From the NCBI GenBank assembly GCA_017302435.1, contig JAFLDL010000016.1, positions 22,736-86,735 on the forward strand: a stretch of DNA of 64,000 bases. Direction: 5' to 3'. Positions 18,201-25,710 of the stretch are shown here, one piece after another (position 1 is the first letter of the stretch; every line of letters begins with the position of its first letter). Source of the DNA: Candidatus Accumulibacter necessarius. GTDB lineage: Bacteria; Pseudomonadota; Gammaproteobacteria; Burkholderiales; Rhodocyclaceae. Under the pieces are notes generated by a model. It did not search any database and was not told the DNA's origin. It saw nothing but the letters and a program-made list of their open reading frames with translations. The translations under genes were made by a program, and so were the position numbers.

Positions 18201-18432
18201 AGAGGCTGCGGTTCGGGTTATCGGCCTCGGTGCGCAGCAGATAGAGGGCTCGGCCGATCTGGTCGGGCGAGTAGCCCGACTTGCCCAGCCAGGCGCTGAG
18301 CAGGCCCTCCTCAACATTGCTATTGCCGGCGCGGTCGGTCCAGTTGCCCAGCGCGCGATAGCCAAGCTCGTCGCGGAACAGGGCTAGCACGCGGTTCTGC
18401 GTGGCGCGTTCGGGAGTGCCGACGCCGTTCAA
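15271..18432 (-). CDS. hsdR: Type I restriction enzyme, R subunit
   Basis: A roughly 1053-residue restriction and translocation subunit. The N-terminal nuclease core shows RPDLVLYVNGIAVGVVELKNSR, a PD-(D/E)xK pattern. The helicase part has Walker A TQGSGKSIVM, the DECH box in FVDECHRTQ, motif III GFTGTPL and motif VI ICRVNRLDG. It cuts unmethylated DNA after ATP-driven translocation. The TTG at 18432 is preferred since MNGVGTPERATQNRVLALFRD fits this HsdR group and couples to the upstream stop; GTG 18480 is an upstream alternative. Confidence 0.93.
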   Translation of the reverse strand: MNGVGTPERATQNRVLALFRDELGYRALGNWTDRAGNSNVEEGLLSAWLGKSGYSPDQIGRALYLLRTEADNPNRSLYDKNMAVYSLLRYGVPVKTEAGKVTEQVKLIDWERPLANDFALAEEVTLRGGLGGHERRPDLVLYVNGIAVGVVELKNSRTSIGNGIRQNLSNQSPEFNAWFFSTVQFVFAGNDSEGLQYGTVGTPEKYFLKWKEDETDNSRFKLDKYLLKMCAKARLVELMHDFVLFDGGVKKLPRVHQYFGIKAAQKRVSASNGSRGGIIWHTQGSGKSIVMVLLAKWILENRPQARVVIVTDRDELDKQIEGVFAEAGEPIKRTSSGHDLMSQLGQATPRLLCSLIHKFGRKGVDDFDAFIKELAAQPSPTVGEVFVFVDECHRTQSGKLHKTMKALMPAAVFIGFTGTPLLKQDAQTSREVFGDYIHTYKFSEGVEDGVVLDLVYEARDIEQSLGSQDKIDQWFDVKTKGLNSWQKAALREQWGTMQNVLSSRSRMERVVEDIVFDFGVKPRLASQRGNAILVASSIYEACKYFELFQKTVFKGKCAVVTSYNPLAKDVTLEETGANTQTQKQFLYDTYTALLKGVDAQPGKSKTETYEDHAKKLFKEQPANMKLLVVVDKLLTGFDAPSCTYLYIDKSMQDHGLFQAICRVNRLDGDDKVVGYIVDYKDLFRKLVNDKGTGALQVYTSELDHSAPGVSPDVLLQDRLTKGRERLDSALEAAALICEPVKPPKGELEHIHYFCGNVEIAAELAAHEPQCVALYTATVSLVRAYAAIADDLEAAKYSTEDITRIKKDLQRYLDLREIIRKAAGETIDLKAYEADMRHLIDTFIEADEPRPISAFGDMPLLELIVKAGIAGAVDSLPSGIKGNKDAVAETIANNVRSRILQEHLNNPAYYDRMSKLLEEILADLRAKRVDYEAYLQRIAEVVRRVLLGQAPDTPEVLRTRPWLRALYDNLVAKAGLGTADAVHEQPAPAYGAADNPTLTLALAIDETVRRVRPDDWRGHQAKENEIKRALLPLLRNDPQEVERIFLIIKAQREY

Positions 18433-20381
18433 GGCACCGTCTCCCCGGCCAGAATCTCGGTGTTGACGTAGTGCCGGCACTCATCGGCATTCGTGAAGCA
18501 TCGGTAGCCCGCTTGGCTGGCAACCGCGATCGTCTCGGTGCTCTCGTTCAAGAGCACGACCACGGGCTGGCTCAGCTCCTCCTGGATACCATTCGGCCAA
18601 GCCAGGTCGAAGACGGCCCTCTGTTCACCCGTGGCTTCGTCGGCAAAGTCATACGCCAGCAGCCCGCGCGGCAGCCCCTGCGCCTCCATCCAGGCGTTGA
18701 GGGCTTCAAGCTGTTCTTCTTCCTGTTCGCTGGTGATGCCGCTGCCGACCGGTGCCGCGGCGGTCACCATGGAGGCAGGGCCGGCCAGCCAGCGCGTGTC
18801 GCCGTGCAGCAGGTCCTCCATGCGCTTGTTCAGCTCGGCGGCCAGCAGTGTCTTGCGGGCTTCAAGGAATTCGCGGAAGTTCTGGATCTTCCACAACGCC
18901 GGATCGGTGGGGATCCACTGCGACGCTAACGCACCGGGATGCGCCATCTCCACTTGAGGGAAGTACTCCTCCGGCAGCCGGTCGGTAATGACGAGATTGG
19001 TGTCCTTGGTCAAGAAGCAGAAGTTCGCCAGCGCATTCACTTCCGGTCGTCGGTAGTTACGCTTGTAGAGCTTGGCCTTGGGGAAAATGTGATGCACTTC
19101 CAGCCGACTCATCTTGCCGAGCAGGCTGGATTTCAGCGGCAGCCCCGTGCCCCAGTCCCGCGCCTCGCCCATGCGCGTCATCAGGTAGAGCACCGGGTAG
19201 AACCGTGCGCCCAGGCTCCACCCCGTGAAGTGCCCCGGCTCCACACGCAGCCCGCCGTGCCACAGGCGCAACTGCTCCAGAAGCTTGTCCAGGCCGCCGT
19301 CCGGCCCTTCCAGTGCAGCCAGGTCCTGGTCGATGAAGGATTCCGTCGAGCCCGAGAACCGGCCCCACATGCCGGCCTGCACGAACCAGAACAACAGCTT
19401 GTCGCGCTCGGCAGCCGTCATCGGGCCGCTGCGGCGGTCGAGGTATCGCACCATCACCGGCACGCCGAAGCGCCCGAAGAACACCTGGTCGTGATCCAGC
19501 CCGAGCCGCCCGCTGATGAGGTTGAGGCTGGTTTCCACATGCTTGGTCGCACGCTCCAACCCGTCCTGGATCTCCTCCGCGCTCTTCTCGTGCAGGAACT
19601 GGAACTTCGCCTCTCCGGTGAGCGTCGTGTTGACCGAGCGCAGCAGCCAGTCGAGGTTGAAGTGAAAGTCCGCCTTGGCCCACTCCTTCAGCTTGGCCTT
19701 CATCGTGTCGCGAGCCTTCGGCCAGTCGGCGCAGATCTTGGCCAGCGCCAGGTCGCCCTTGGAGAGCTTGGTGCCCCCGCTGTTGACCATGTTGAAGATG
19801 TCGACGACGACATCCAGCGTCTTGTCGACGCCCGTCACTTCCTCGGTGTGTAGCTCGATGTCCAGGATGCCCAGGATGCGCGAGATTCGCGCGGAGTACT
19901 TGACAGCCTTGACGCCGACCTTGGGGTCCTCCGCAAGCCGCTCGACCAGAGTTTCGTGCCCGGTCTGCCCTTGGCTCATCAGGGCCGTCACGTCGATCCA
20001 CAGCGGGTCGTCCTTCATCGTCACCGGCTGGTAGAAGGCGAAGACTTCCTGCTCCAGATGGAAGCGCAGCCCGGTGACCGCCTTGGCGTTGCCATCGAAG
20101 AACTTCGGCGGCTTGCCGCGAACCACGCCGTAGAGCGAGGTCATACGTTGCTGCCCGTCGAGCAGCAGCTTCACCACGCCGGCCGCCAATGGGCCATCAC
20201 CGCGATGCGCTGCCGACTTCGACTCGGTCGCCCAGACCAGCAGCCCACCCACCGGACGGCGCAGGTAGAGCGAGGTGAACAGCTTGCGGACCTGATCGCT
20301 GTTCCACACGTAGCCGCGCTGGAACTCGGGTAGCGCCATGTGGCCGCTGTCGATGTGGTCGAGGATGGTGGAGATCTTCAT
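18429..20381 (-). CDS. DUF262 / HNH protein, GmrSD-like
   Basis: A 650-residue protein with an N-terminal DUF262 domain (LPEFQRGYVWN, then LLLDGQQRMTSLYGV, the DGQQR motif) and a C-terminal HNH-like region (LEVHHIFPKAKLYK...NALANFCFLTKDTN). This architecture is shared with GmrS/GmrD type IV restriction proteins that use nucleotides to cleave modified DNA. It sits inside the hsd operon between hsdS and hsdR, overlapping both by about 4 bp. It may add restriction of modified phage DNA or otherwise assist the type I system. Confidence 0.85.
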   Translation of the reverse strand: MKISTILDHIDSGHMALPEFQRGYVWNSDQVRKLFTSLYLRRPVGGLLVWATESKSAAHRGDGPLAAGVVKLLLDGQQRMTSLYGVVRGKPPKFFDGNAKAVTGLRFHLEQEVFAFYQPVTMKDDPLWIDVTALMSQGQTGHETLVERLAEDPKVGVKAVKYSARISRILGILDIELHTEEVTGVDKTLDVVVDIFNMVNSGGTKLSKGDLALAKICADWPKARDTMKAKLKEWAKADFHFNLDWLLRSVNTTLTGEAKFQFLHEKSAEEIQDGLERATKHVETSLNLISGRLGLDHDQVFFGRFGVPVMVRYLDRRSGPMTAAERDKLLFWFVQAGMWGRFSGSTESFIDQDLAALEGPDGGLDKLLEQLRLWHGGLRVEPGHFTGWSLGARFYPVLYLMTRMGEARDWGTGLPLKSSLLGKMSRLEVHHIFPKAKLYKRNYRRPEVNALANFCFLTKDTNLVITDRLPEEYFPQVEMAHPGALASQWIPTDPALWKIQNFREFLEARKTLLAAELNKRMEDLLHGDTRWLAGPASMVTAAAPVGSGITSEQEEEQLEALNAWMEAQGLPRGLLAYDFADEATGEQRAVFDLAWPNGIQEELSQPVVVLLNESTETIAVASQAGYRCFTNADECRHYVNTEILAGETVP

Positions 20382-21544
20382 ACCAGGCGCGTCTTCCCGG
20401 TGAGCAATTCCTGCATCATGGCTTGCTTGAGGGCGCGGGTCTTGTCGTGGCGCTGCTCTAGCTTTTCCAGTTCACTATACATCTCGCCCAATGCGGCAGC
20501 GATCGCGCGCTGCTCGTTTGGATCGACCGGATAGTTCACGTCGAAATCGAGCAGGGCGCTCTTCTGCACATTCGGCAGACCCGAACCGACCCGAAGCGCC
20601 ATGATGGCCGACTGTTGCCCCTTCAAGGCGTGATACAGGAATCGGTTGTCGATTTCATCCGGGATCACGGAATAGCAGTGGCCGCCGCACCAGTACGGCT
20701 CTCTCATGAACTGGACGAAGCCGCACGAGTTTCCTCCCTCGCTGATGGCAATGGTATTTGCTGGTGTGTTCGACTTGTTCGTATAGCCCGAGGCCGTGAT
20801 GCCCCCGTTCAGGTGGGCGAATACCCCACTCTGATCGAGTTCGCTGCTACGAAGTTGGGTTCCTTTGGAAAGCGAAGCCACTTCCCCAAGTCGCCTCACC
20901 TCCCAGTCGCCGTGGAAGCCGGGGAGGCGGGTTTGGCCGGTGAGGAGTTGCTGCATGGCGGCCTGTTTGAGGTCGCGCTTCTTGGCGATGAGCCGGTCCA
21001 GCGCGCCTAGCAGCGCATCCACATCGCTCAACGCCTCCGCGATGGCGCGTTGCTCATGGAATGGCGGAAGTGGGACTGGAATCGAATTGCAGCTACCTTT
21101 GTTGAGGTAAGGGACGGCCGTCTTGGTGCCGAGACTGGTGATTCGGTCCTTTTGGTAGGCGAGCGCGTTCAATAGGAATTTCGCGTCTACACGCTCTGAT
21201 GGGAGAAACACATGAAGCTGTTGATTCACGACAATCTCGTTCTGCGTCAGCGCAACAATTCCAAGTTCACCGGCGCATGACATGAGCACCGAGCCAGGCG
21301 GAACGACCTTCGAGCCCACAGCTTTGGCCTCTGAACGCGAGATGCAGAAACCAAGTCTCGACCCCGTGACCGGCTTCCCATCCTCCAAATCGGGCATCGT
21401 GATCCACGGAATGTCGCCGTCAAAGAGCTGTGGCTTGTTCCTGCCTGGAACGATGCAGCCACAGATTTCGCCAACTCTTGGCGTTTCCCATTGCATTGGG
21501 AGCACGCCCACGTCGGTCTTCTTGTACCCAGGCCTCACGCCCAT
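20378..21544 (-). CDS. hsdS: Type I restriction-modification specificity subunit
   Basis: A 388-residue DNA recognition subunit with two target recognition halves, each closed by a conserved helix: LPPFHEQRAIAEALSDVDALLGALDRLIAKKRDLKQ around 155-190 and NEQRAIAAALGEMYSELEKLEQ near the end. The repeats QQLLTGQTRLPGF and QELLTGKTRLV mark the two spacer ends. It sets the target site for both HsdM and HsdR. Its ATG lies within the natural hsdM end, as in coupled operons. Confidence 0.95.
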   Translation of the reverse strand: MGVRPGYKKTDVGVLPMQWETPRVGEICGCIVPGRNKPQLFDGDIPWITMPDLEDGKPVTGSRLGFCISRSEAKAVGSKVVPPGSVLMSCAGELGIVALTQNEIVVNQQLHVFLPSERVDAKFLLNALAYQKDRITSLGTKTAVPYLNKGSCNSIPVPLPPFHEQRAIAEALSDVDALLGALDRLIAKKRDLKQAAMQQLLTGQTRLPGFHGDWEVRRLGEVASLSKGTQLRSSELDQSGVFAHLNGGITASGYTNKSNTPANTIAISEGGNSCGFVQFMREPYWCGGHCYSVIPDEIDNRFLYHALKGQQSAIMALRVGSGLPNVQKSALLDFDVNYPVDPNEQRAIAAALGEMYSELEKLEQRHDKTRALKQAMMQELLTGKTRLV

Positions 21545-24001
21545 ACCGCCCCCATCTTCTTGAGGTGTTCATCGACGCGGGCGGCAAGCATCGCAACCTC
21601 GCCGGTGAGCTGCGGCAGCGGCACGGCGTAGCGTTCAGCGAGCAGCCGAATCCGACCCGTGAGCGTCTGTGACACCCGGTCCAGTTCGCCCTGCACCGCG
21701 GCGGCCAGGGCGGCCAGCCACCTTGTCGTCCACGACGAGGGTCTTGATCTCGTCCTCGGTGAGCTGGCCGTACTTGGCGGCCACCTTGGCCATCAGCGCA
21801 TCCTGCGCGGCCTTGAGCTTGGCGCCGGTGTCGGCGTCGTGCTCGATGACGGCCAGGTAGTCCTGCAGTACCTTGCGCTCGTCAGCGGTGTCGGGGTCGG
21901 TCTTGCCGATCTCCTTCAGCCGCGCCACGACGCTGGCCTTGGTCAGCTTGTCCTTGTCATTCTTCGCATCTTCCAGCAGGCCGCCTTCGCCACCATGCTC
22001 CTCGGCCATCTCTTCCATCTGCTGCGCCAGGGCGGCGAGCTGCGCCTCCAGCGCCTCGATGGCAGCCTGCTCTTGGGCAAAGTAGCGGGCGATGACGAGC
22101 GCGGGCGGGATCAGTTCGGCGGCGTACTTCTTCTTGCCGAGCGCGAAGTCGGGCCGCGTCTTGGTCTTGCTGGCCTTGTCTTCGATGATGAGCCGGGGCT
22201 GGGCGGCCGCCACCCAGCCGTCGGTGGCGATGAGGTAGCAGTCGTCCTGCATCGTCTCGCCCCAGTAGTCCATCAGGTGCTGGTAGATGTCGTAGGCGTT
22301 CAGCAGCGGGGCGTGCTCGAAGCTGGCGAGCAGCGCCTCGGCGATGTTCTCGATCAGGGCCTTGGGGTGGCCGTCCTGGGCAAAGCCGCGCAGGTGCGGG
22401 CTGTTGGCGGCCCTCCATTGCGCAAACAGCTTCGTGGCGGTGACGATGAAGGCGGTGAACTCGGCGTGGCCAAAGATGGCGGGCTTGATGTCGGCGGGCG
22501 CGACGCGAAGCTGGCTGTAGCCCAGGCGGCTGGCGGGCTCGAACAGCGCGGCGCGCACGCTGGGGAAGACCTGCCAGTAGGGCGCCAGCGCGTCGAGGTC
22601 GCGGTCGGGGATGCCGCCGCGCAGGTGGGCGTCGATGTCCTGCAGGTCCTCGGGCCCGGTGCTGTCGATGTAGCGCGGCAGGTTGAGGTTGAAGTCGTTC
22701 TTCGGGTCGCTGATCTCGGCCAGCGGCACCCGGCGTGCGTAGCCGGGGATGTCTACCTGGCGGATGAAGGTGTCGACGATGCGGTGGATGTCCTGCTCGC
22801 GCAGGCGGTTCTTCGGGCCGTCCTTGCGGAAGCCCTTGCTGGCGTCGATCATGAAGATGCGGCCCTTAGCCGATGCGCGGGCCTGGGCCTGTGCCTTGTC
22901 CAGCACGATGATGCAGGCGGGGATGCCGGTGCCGTAGAACAGGTTGGCCGGCAGGCCGATGATGCCCAGGATGTAGCCACGCTGGACGAGGTTCTTGCGG
23001 ATCACGCCCTCGGCGTTGCCGCGGAACAGCACGCCGTGCGGCAGGATGCAGGCGCCACGGCCGGTGCTCTTGAGCGAGCGCAGGATGTGCAGCAGGTAGG
23101 CGTAGTCGCCCTGCTTGGCGGGCGGCGTGCCGTAGTGCCTGAAGCGTTCGTGCGGGTCGTTGGCGGGGTCGAGGCCGGTGCTCCAGCGCTTGTCGCTGAA
23201 GGGCGGATTGGCGACGACGTAATCGAAGGTCTTGAGCTGGCCGGCGGGGTTAAAGAATAGTGGGTTGGCCAGCGTGTTGCCCTGCTTGACCAGGGCCGTG
23301 GGGTTGTCGTGCAGGATCATGTTCATGCGCGCCAAGCCGGCGGTAGCGGAGTCCTTTTCCTGCCCGTAGAGCGTGACCTTGGCGGTGGCCGCATCGCCCA
23401 CCTTGAGCAGCAGCGAGCCCGAGCCGCAGGTGGGGTCGTACACCGTGGTGTCGCTGCTGGTCTTGGCGCTGGCGATGCCCAGGATGCTGGCCATCACGCG
23501 GCTGACCTCGGCCGGCGTGTAGAACTGGCCCTTGCTCTTGCCACTCTCGGTGGCGAAGTGCCGCATCAGGTACTCATAGGCGTCGCCGAGGATGTCGTCG
23601 CCGTCGGCGCGGTTCTTCGAGAAGTCGAGCGCCGGGTTCTCGAAGATGGCGATCAGGTTGGTTAGCCGGTCGACCTGCTCCTTGCCGCTGCCCAGCTTGG
23701 TGGCGTCGGCGAAGTCCGGCATGTCGGACAGCTTGTTGGCTGCGGCCAGCGGCCCGAGGATCTTCTTGTTGATCTGGTCGCCGATGTCGCTCTTGCCCTT
23801 GAGCGCGACCATGTCTGCGAAGCCGGCGCCCGGCGGAATGATGATCGGCGCGAAGGGCTGGCCGGCGAACTTGTCGCTGATGTACTTCACGAACAGCAGC
23901 ACGAGGACGTAGTCCTTGTACTGGCTGGCGTCCATGCCGCCGCGCAGCTCGTCGCAGCTTTGCCAGAGGGAGGAGTAGAGCTCGGATTTCTTGAGGGCCA
24001 T
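21535..24001 (-). CDS. hsdM: Type I methyltransferase HsdM with apparent C-terminal frameshift
   Basis: N6-adenine methyltransferase subunit. The SAM motif DPTCGSGSLLLK and the catalytic NPPFSDKRW are present; the helical N-terminus starts MALKKSELYSSLWQSCDELR at ATG 24001. As read, the frame runs to 21635 and ends in a stretch of Arg/Gly/Pro unlike the family. One surplus base near 21721 explains this: reading AAG-TGG-CTG instead of AAG-GTG-GCT restores about 62 residues ending ...EHLKKMGAVWA and stopping at 21535, overlapping hsdS. This is either a real frameshift or a sequencing error. Confidence 0.88.
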
Positions 24002-24252
24002 AGCGGGTCTTGTTCGCGTCCTGATGCCATTTGGCACAAGCGTGCGACTTTACAGCATGGACGGAGGCGGACAAAAGGAAATAAATCGAGGCAAGTCGCG
24101 ATGCCACTTCGAGTGCGGTTTTGCGAAACAGATTCAGCGGCCCGGGTCATCAAGTGGTTCAAGACCCAAGCCAGCCAGCCGTCGCTTCATCAGCCCAAGC
24201 CGTTCGGCCATGCCCGCCCATGACGCATTGGTGAAAGCATCATGCTCGGCGT

Positions 24253-24462
24253 TCAGCCGACACGCTTCAAGCCTTCGTCCTGCTCTTTGAGCATCGCCCT
24301 CAGCACTTTCATTTCATCACGCCAGCCGCCCTTGAAGGCGTTCTGTGACGCCTTCGCCTTGCCCACTTCGGATTTCGGCCCGGTCGATTTCTCCCACGGT
24401 TTCCAGCGCCGGATTAATTCCGCTCGCAATGCTTTGTGCTCCGGTGTTCTCAAATAGCTCAT
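24253..24462 (-). CDS. Small conserved phage/island protein
   Basis: A 69-residue basic protein starting MSYLRTPEHKALRAELIRRW with WKPWEKSTGPKSEVGKAKAS, a motif I know from small proteins in phages and integrative elements, function unknown. ATG 24462 has AGGAG 7 bp upstream, so this start is chosen over 24498. It overlaps the end of the 222-residue gene in another frame by about 146 bp. Confidence 0.65.
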   Translation of the reverse strand: MSYLRTPEHKALRAELIRRWKPWEKSTGPKSEVGKAKASQNAFKGGWRDEMKVLRAMLKEQDEGLKRVG

Positions 24463-24985
24463 AGCGTTCTCCTGATAGTTTGCTTTGTTGATTTTCAAAA
24501 TTTTCCGCCTGCGAGATTTGCCCGTTATTTACCTGCTGATTATTGGCAATGTTCGCCTGTTTTACGAAGGCCACGCTTCGCGGGTTCTTCATTTCGGCTA
24601 ATGCCTCGATAGTCCGCACTGCCTGCGCTTGCGCCTTCAAGCCCAGCCGCAGATAGGCGTCCATCTGTTTCAGGTAGTCCTGATTGATTGCCCGCCTTGA
24701 CAGGTTGGTGAATATGGATTGCAGCGCCACTGCCTGCGAAAGCAACATGGCCTCGCATTTCTTCAGGTCGCCGCCCCACAACTTTTTGATTGAACCATTC
24801 AATTCCTCGTAGACTTCGATTAAGCCGCCTTGCTGCTCACCAAATACCGACTTTCTGTATGCCTCGATTACTGCCGCCGCATTGATCGCACTTGATAGAT
24901 TGGTCTTGGCTTTGTCCTTTTCCTGTTTCGCTTTTGCGGCCTCATCTATCACCGCCGGTTGTTTCTTCGCATTGGTCGCCATCAT
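24317..24985 (-). CDS. Conserved hypothetical protein of mobile elements
   Basis: A 222-residue helical protein with a charged N-terminus and the core YEELNGSIKKLWGGDLKKCEAMLLSQAVALQSIFTNL, then LKAQAQAVRTIEALAEMKNPR and an Asn/Gln-rich tail. Proteins of this kind are frequent in phage and island contexts; no function is known to me. The start overlaps the preceding gene's stop (ATGA). Its tail shares DNA with the small gene in a different frame. Confidence 0.7.
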   Translation of the reverse strand: MMATNAKKQPAVIDEAAKAKQEKDKAKTNLSSAINAAAVIEAYRKSVFGEQQGGLIEVYEELNGSIKKLWGGDLKKCEAMLLSQAVALQSIFTNLSRRAINQDYLKQMDAYLRLGLKAQAQAVRTIEALAEMKNPRSVAFVKQANIANNQQVNNGQISQAENFENQQSKLSGERYELFENTGAQSIASGINPALETVGEIDRAEIRSGQGEGVTERLQGRLA

Positions 24986-25710
24986 TCACCGCCTTTCTGA
25001 ACTAGTCCCGGCCAGCGTTCTGCGCCGGTTCGTTGATCTGAATCATTCGCGCCTGGTACATAGCCCACGCATCGCAACAGCCGCGCTGGGTCTGGTCGAT
25101 AACCGCGATTGGCGACCACCAGCGCTCCACGTTCCGGCTTGGCAATGGTGCAAGCCCGCCCCCGCAGGTTGAGGCATTGCGAACAGGTGCGCCGGTCATC
25201 TGGGAAGGCTTCCAGCTTCGGCAGTTCCGCCGCCGCTCGCCTAGCGAAGTAGTCCCGCGCATCCGAATCCCGCTGGCACCGACCGAAGACTTCGGCAATG
25301 ATCGCCTTGTCGGTTTCCTCGATCAGCGCCAACCATGCCCGGATTGCCGTTTCCTCTTCAGCGGTAAGGGGGGTGGGCGGTTGCCGGGTGGTCGGGGTAA
25401 AAGGTTCCGCCGCTACCGCGTCCGAGTGCCGATCCAGAACGTCGGCATGGGTCGCTTCGGGACAGCAGGTGACTTCCACCGGATCGCGGTCGATGAAGTG
25501 CACCAGCCAGCGCCGGGAAGCGGTCGCCGGATCGTCAGCGCCGACTCTTGCCCGGGATGCGGTTTGCCCTTGTGGGGACTTTGCGACAGCGACAGTTGCG
25601 ACACTTGCGACAGTTCGCCCCCTTGCCCCTGCTTGTGTCGCAACAGTCGCAGGTGTCGCTGTCGCAAACCTGCCGGCTTGCTTCTCTCGAAGTCTGGATA
25701 GCAGGCTCAT
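24982..25710 (-). CDS. Conserved hypothetical protein with Cys motif
   Basis: A 242-residue protein: a low-complexity Ala/Thr/Val N-terminus (residues 15-55), a middle helical part (TAEEETAIRAWLALIEETDKAIIAEVFGRCQ) and a C-terminal cysteine cluster CSQCLNLRGRACTIAKPE...LLRCVGY that may bind metal. It overlaps its neighbours on both sides by 4 bp. Position after the primase suggests a role in element replication or maintenance; function is unknown. Confidence 0.65.
   Translation of the reverse strand: MSLLSRLREKQAGRFATATPATVATQAGARGRTVASVATVAVAKSPQGQTASRARVGADDPATASRRWLVHFIDRDPVEVTCCPEATHADVLDRHSDAVAAEPFTPTTRQPPTPLTAEEETAIRAWLALIEETDKAIIAEVFGRCQRDSDARDYFARRAAAELPKLEAFPDDRRTCSQCLNLRGRACTIAKPERGALVVANRGYRPDPARLLRCVGYVPGANDSDQRTGAERWPGLVQKGGE

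Noticed and set aside
21659-23260. Long plus-strand open frame (533 codons)
   Set aside because: It lies antisense to hsdM in high-GC DNA, is Gly/Val/Asp/Leu-rich and has no domain; a shadow frame.
24050-24250. Short minus-strand frame ending near 24134 (MAERLGLMKRRLAG...)
   Set aside because: Only about 25 codons from a plausible start; could be a gene remnant but cannot be supported.
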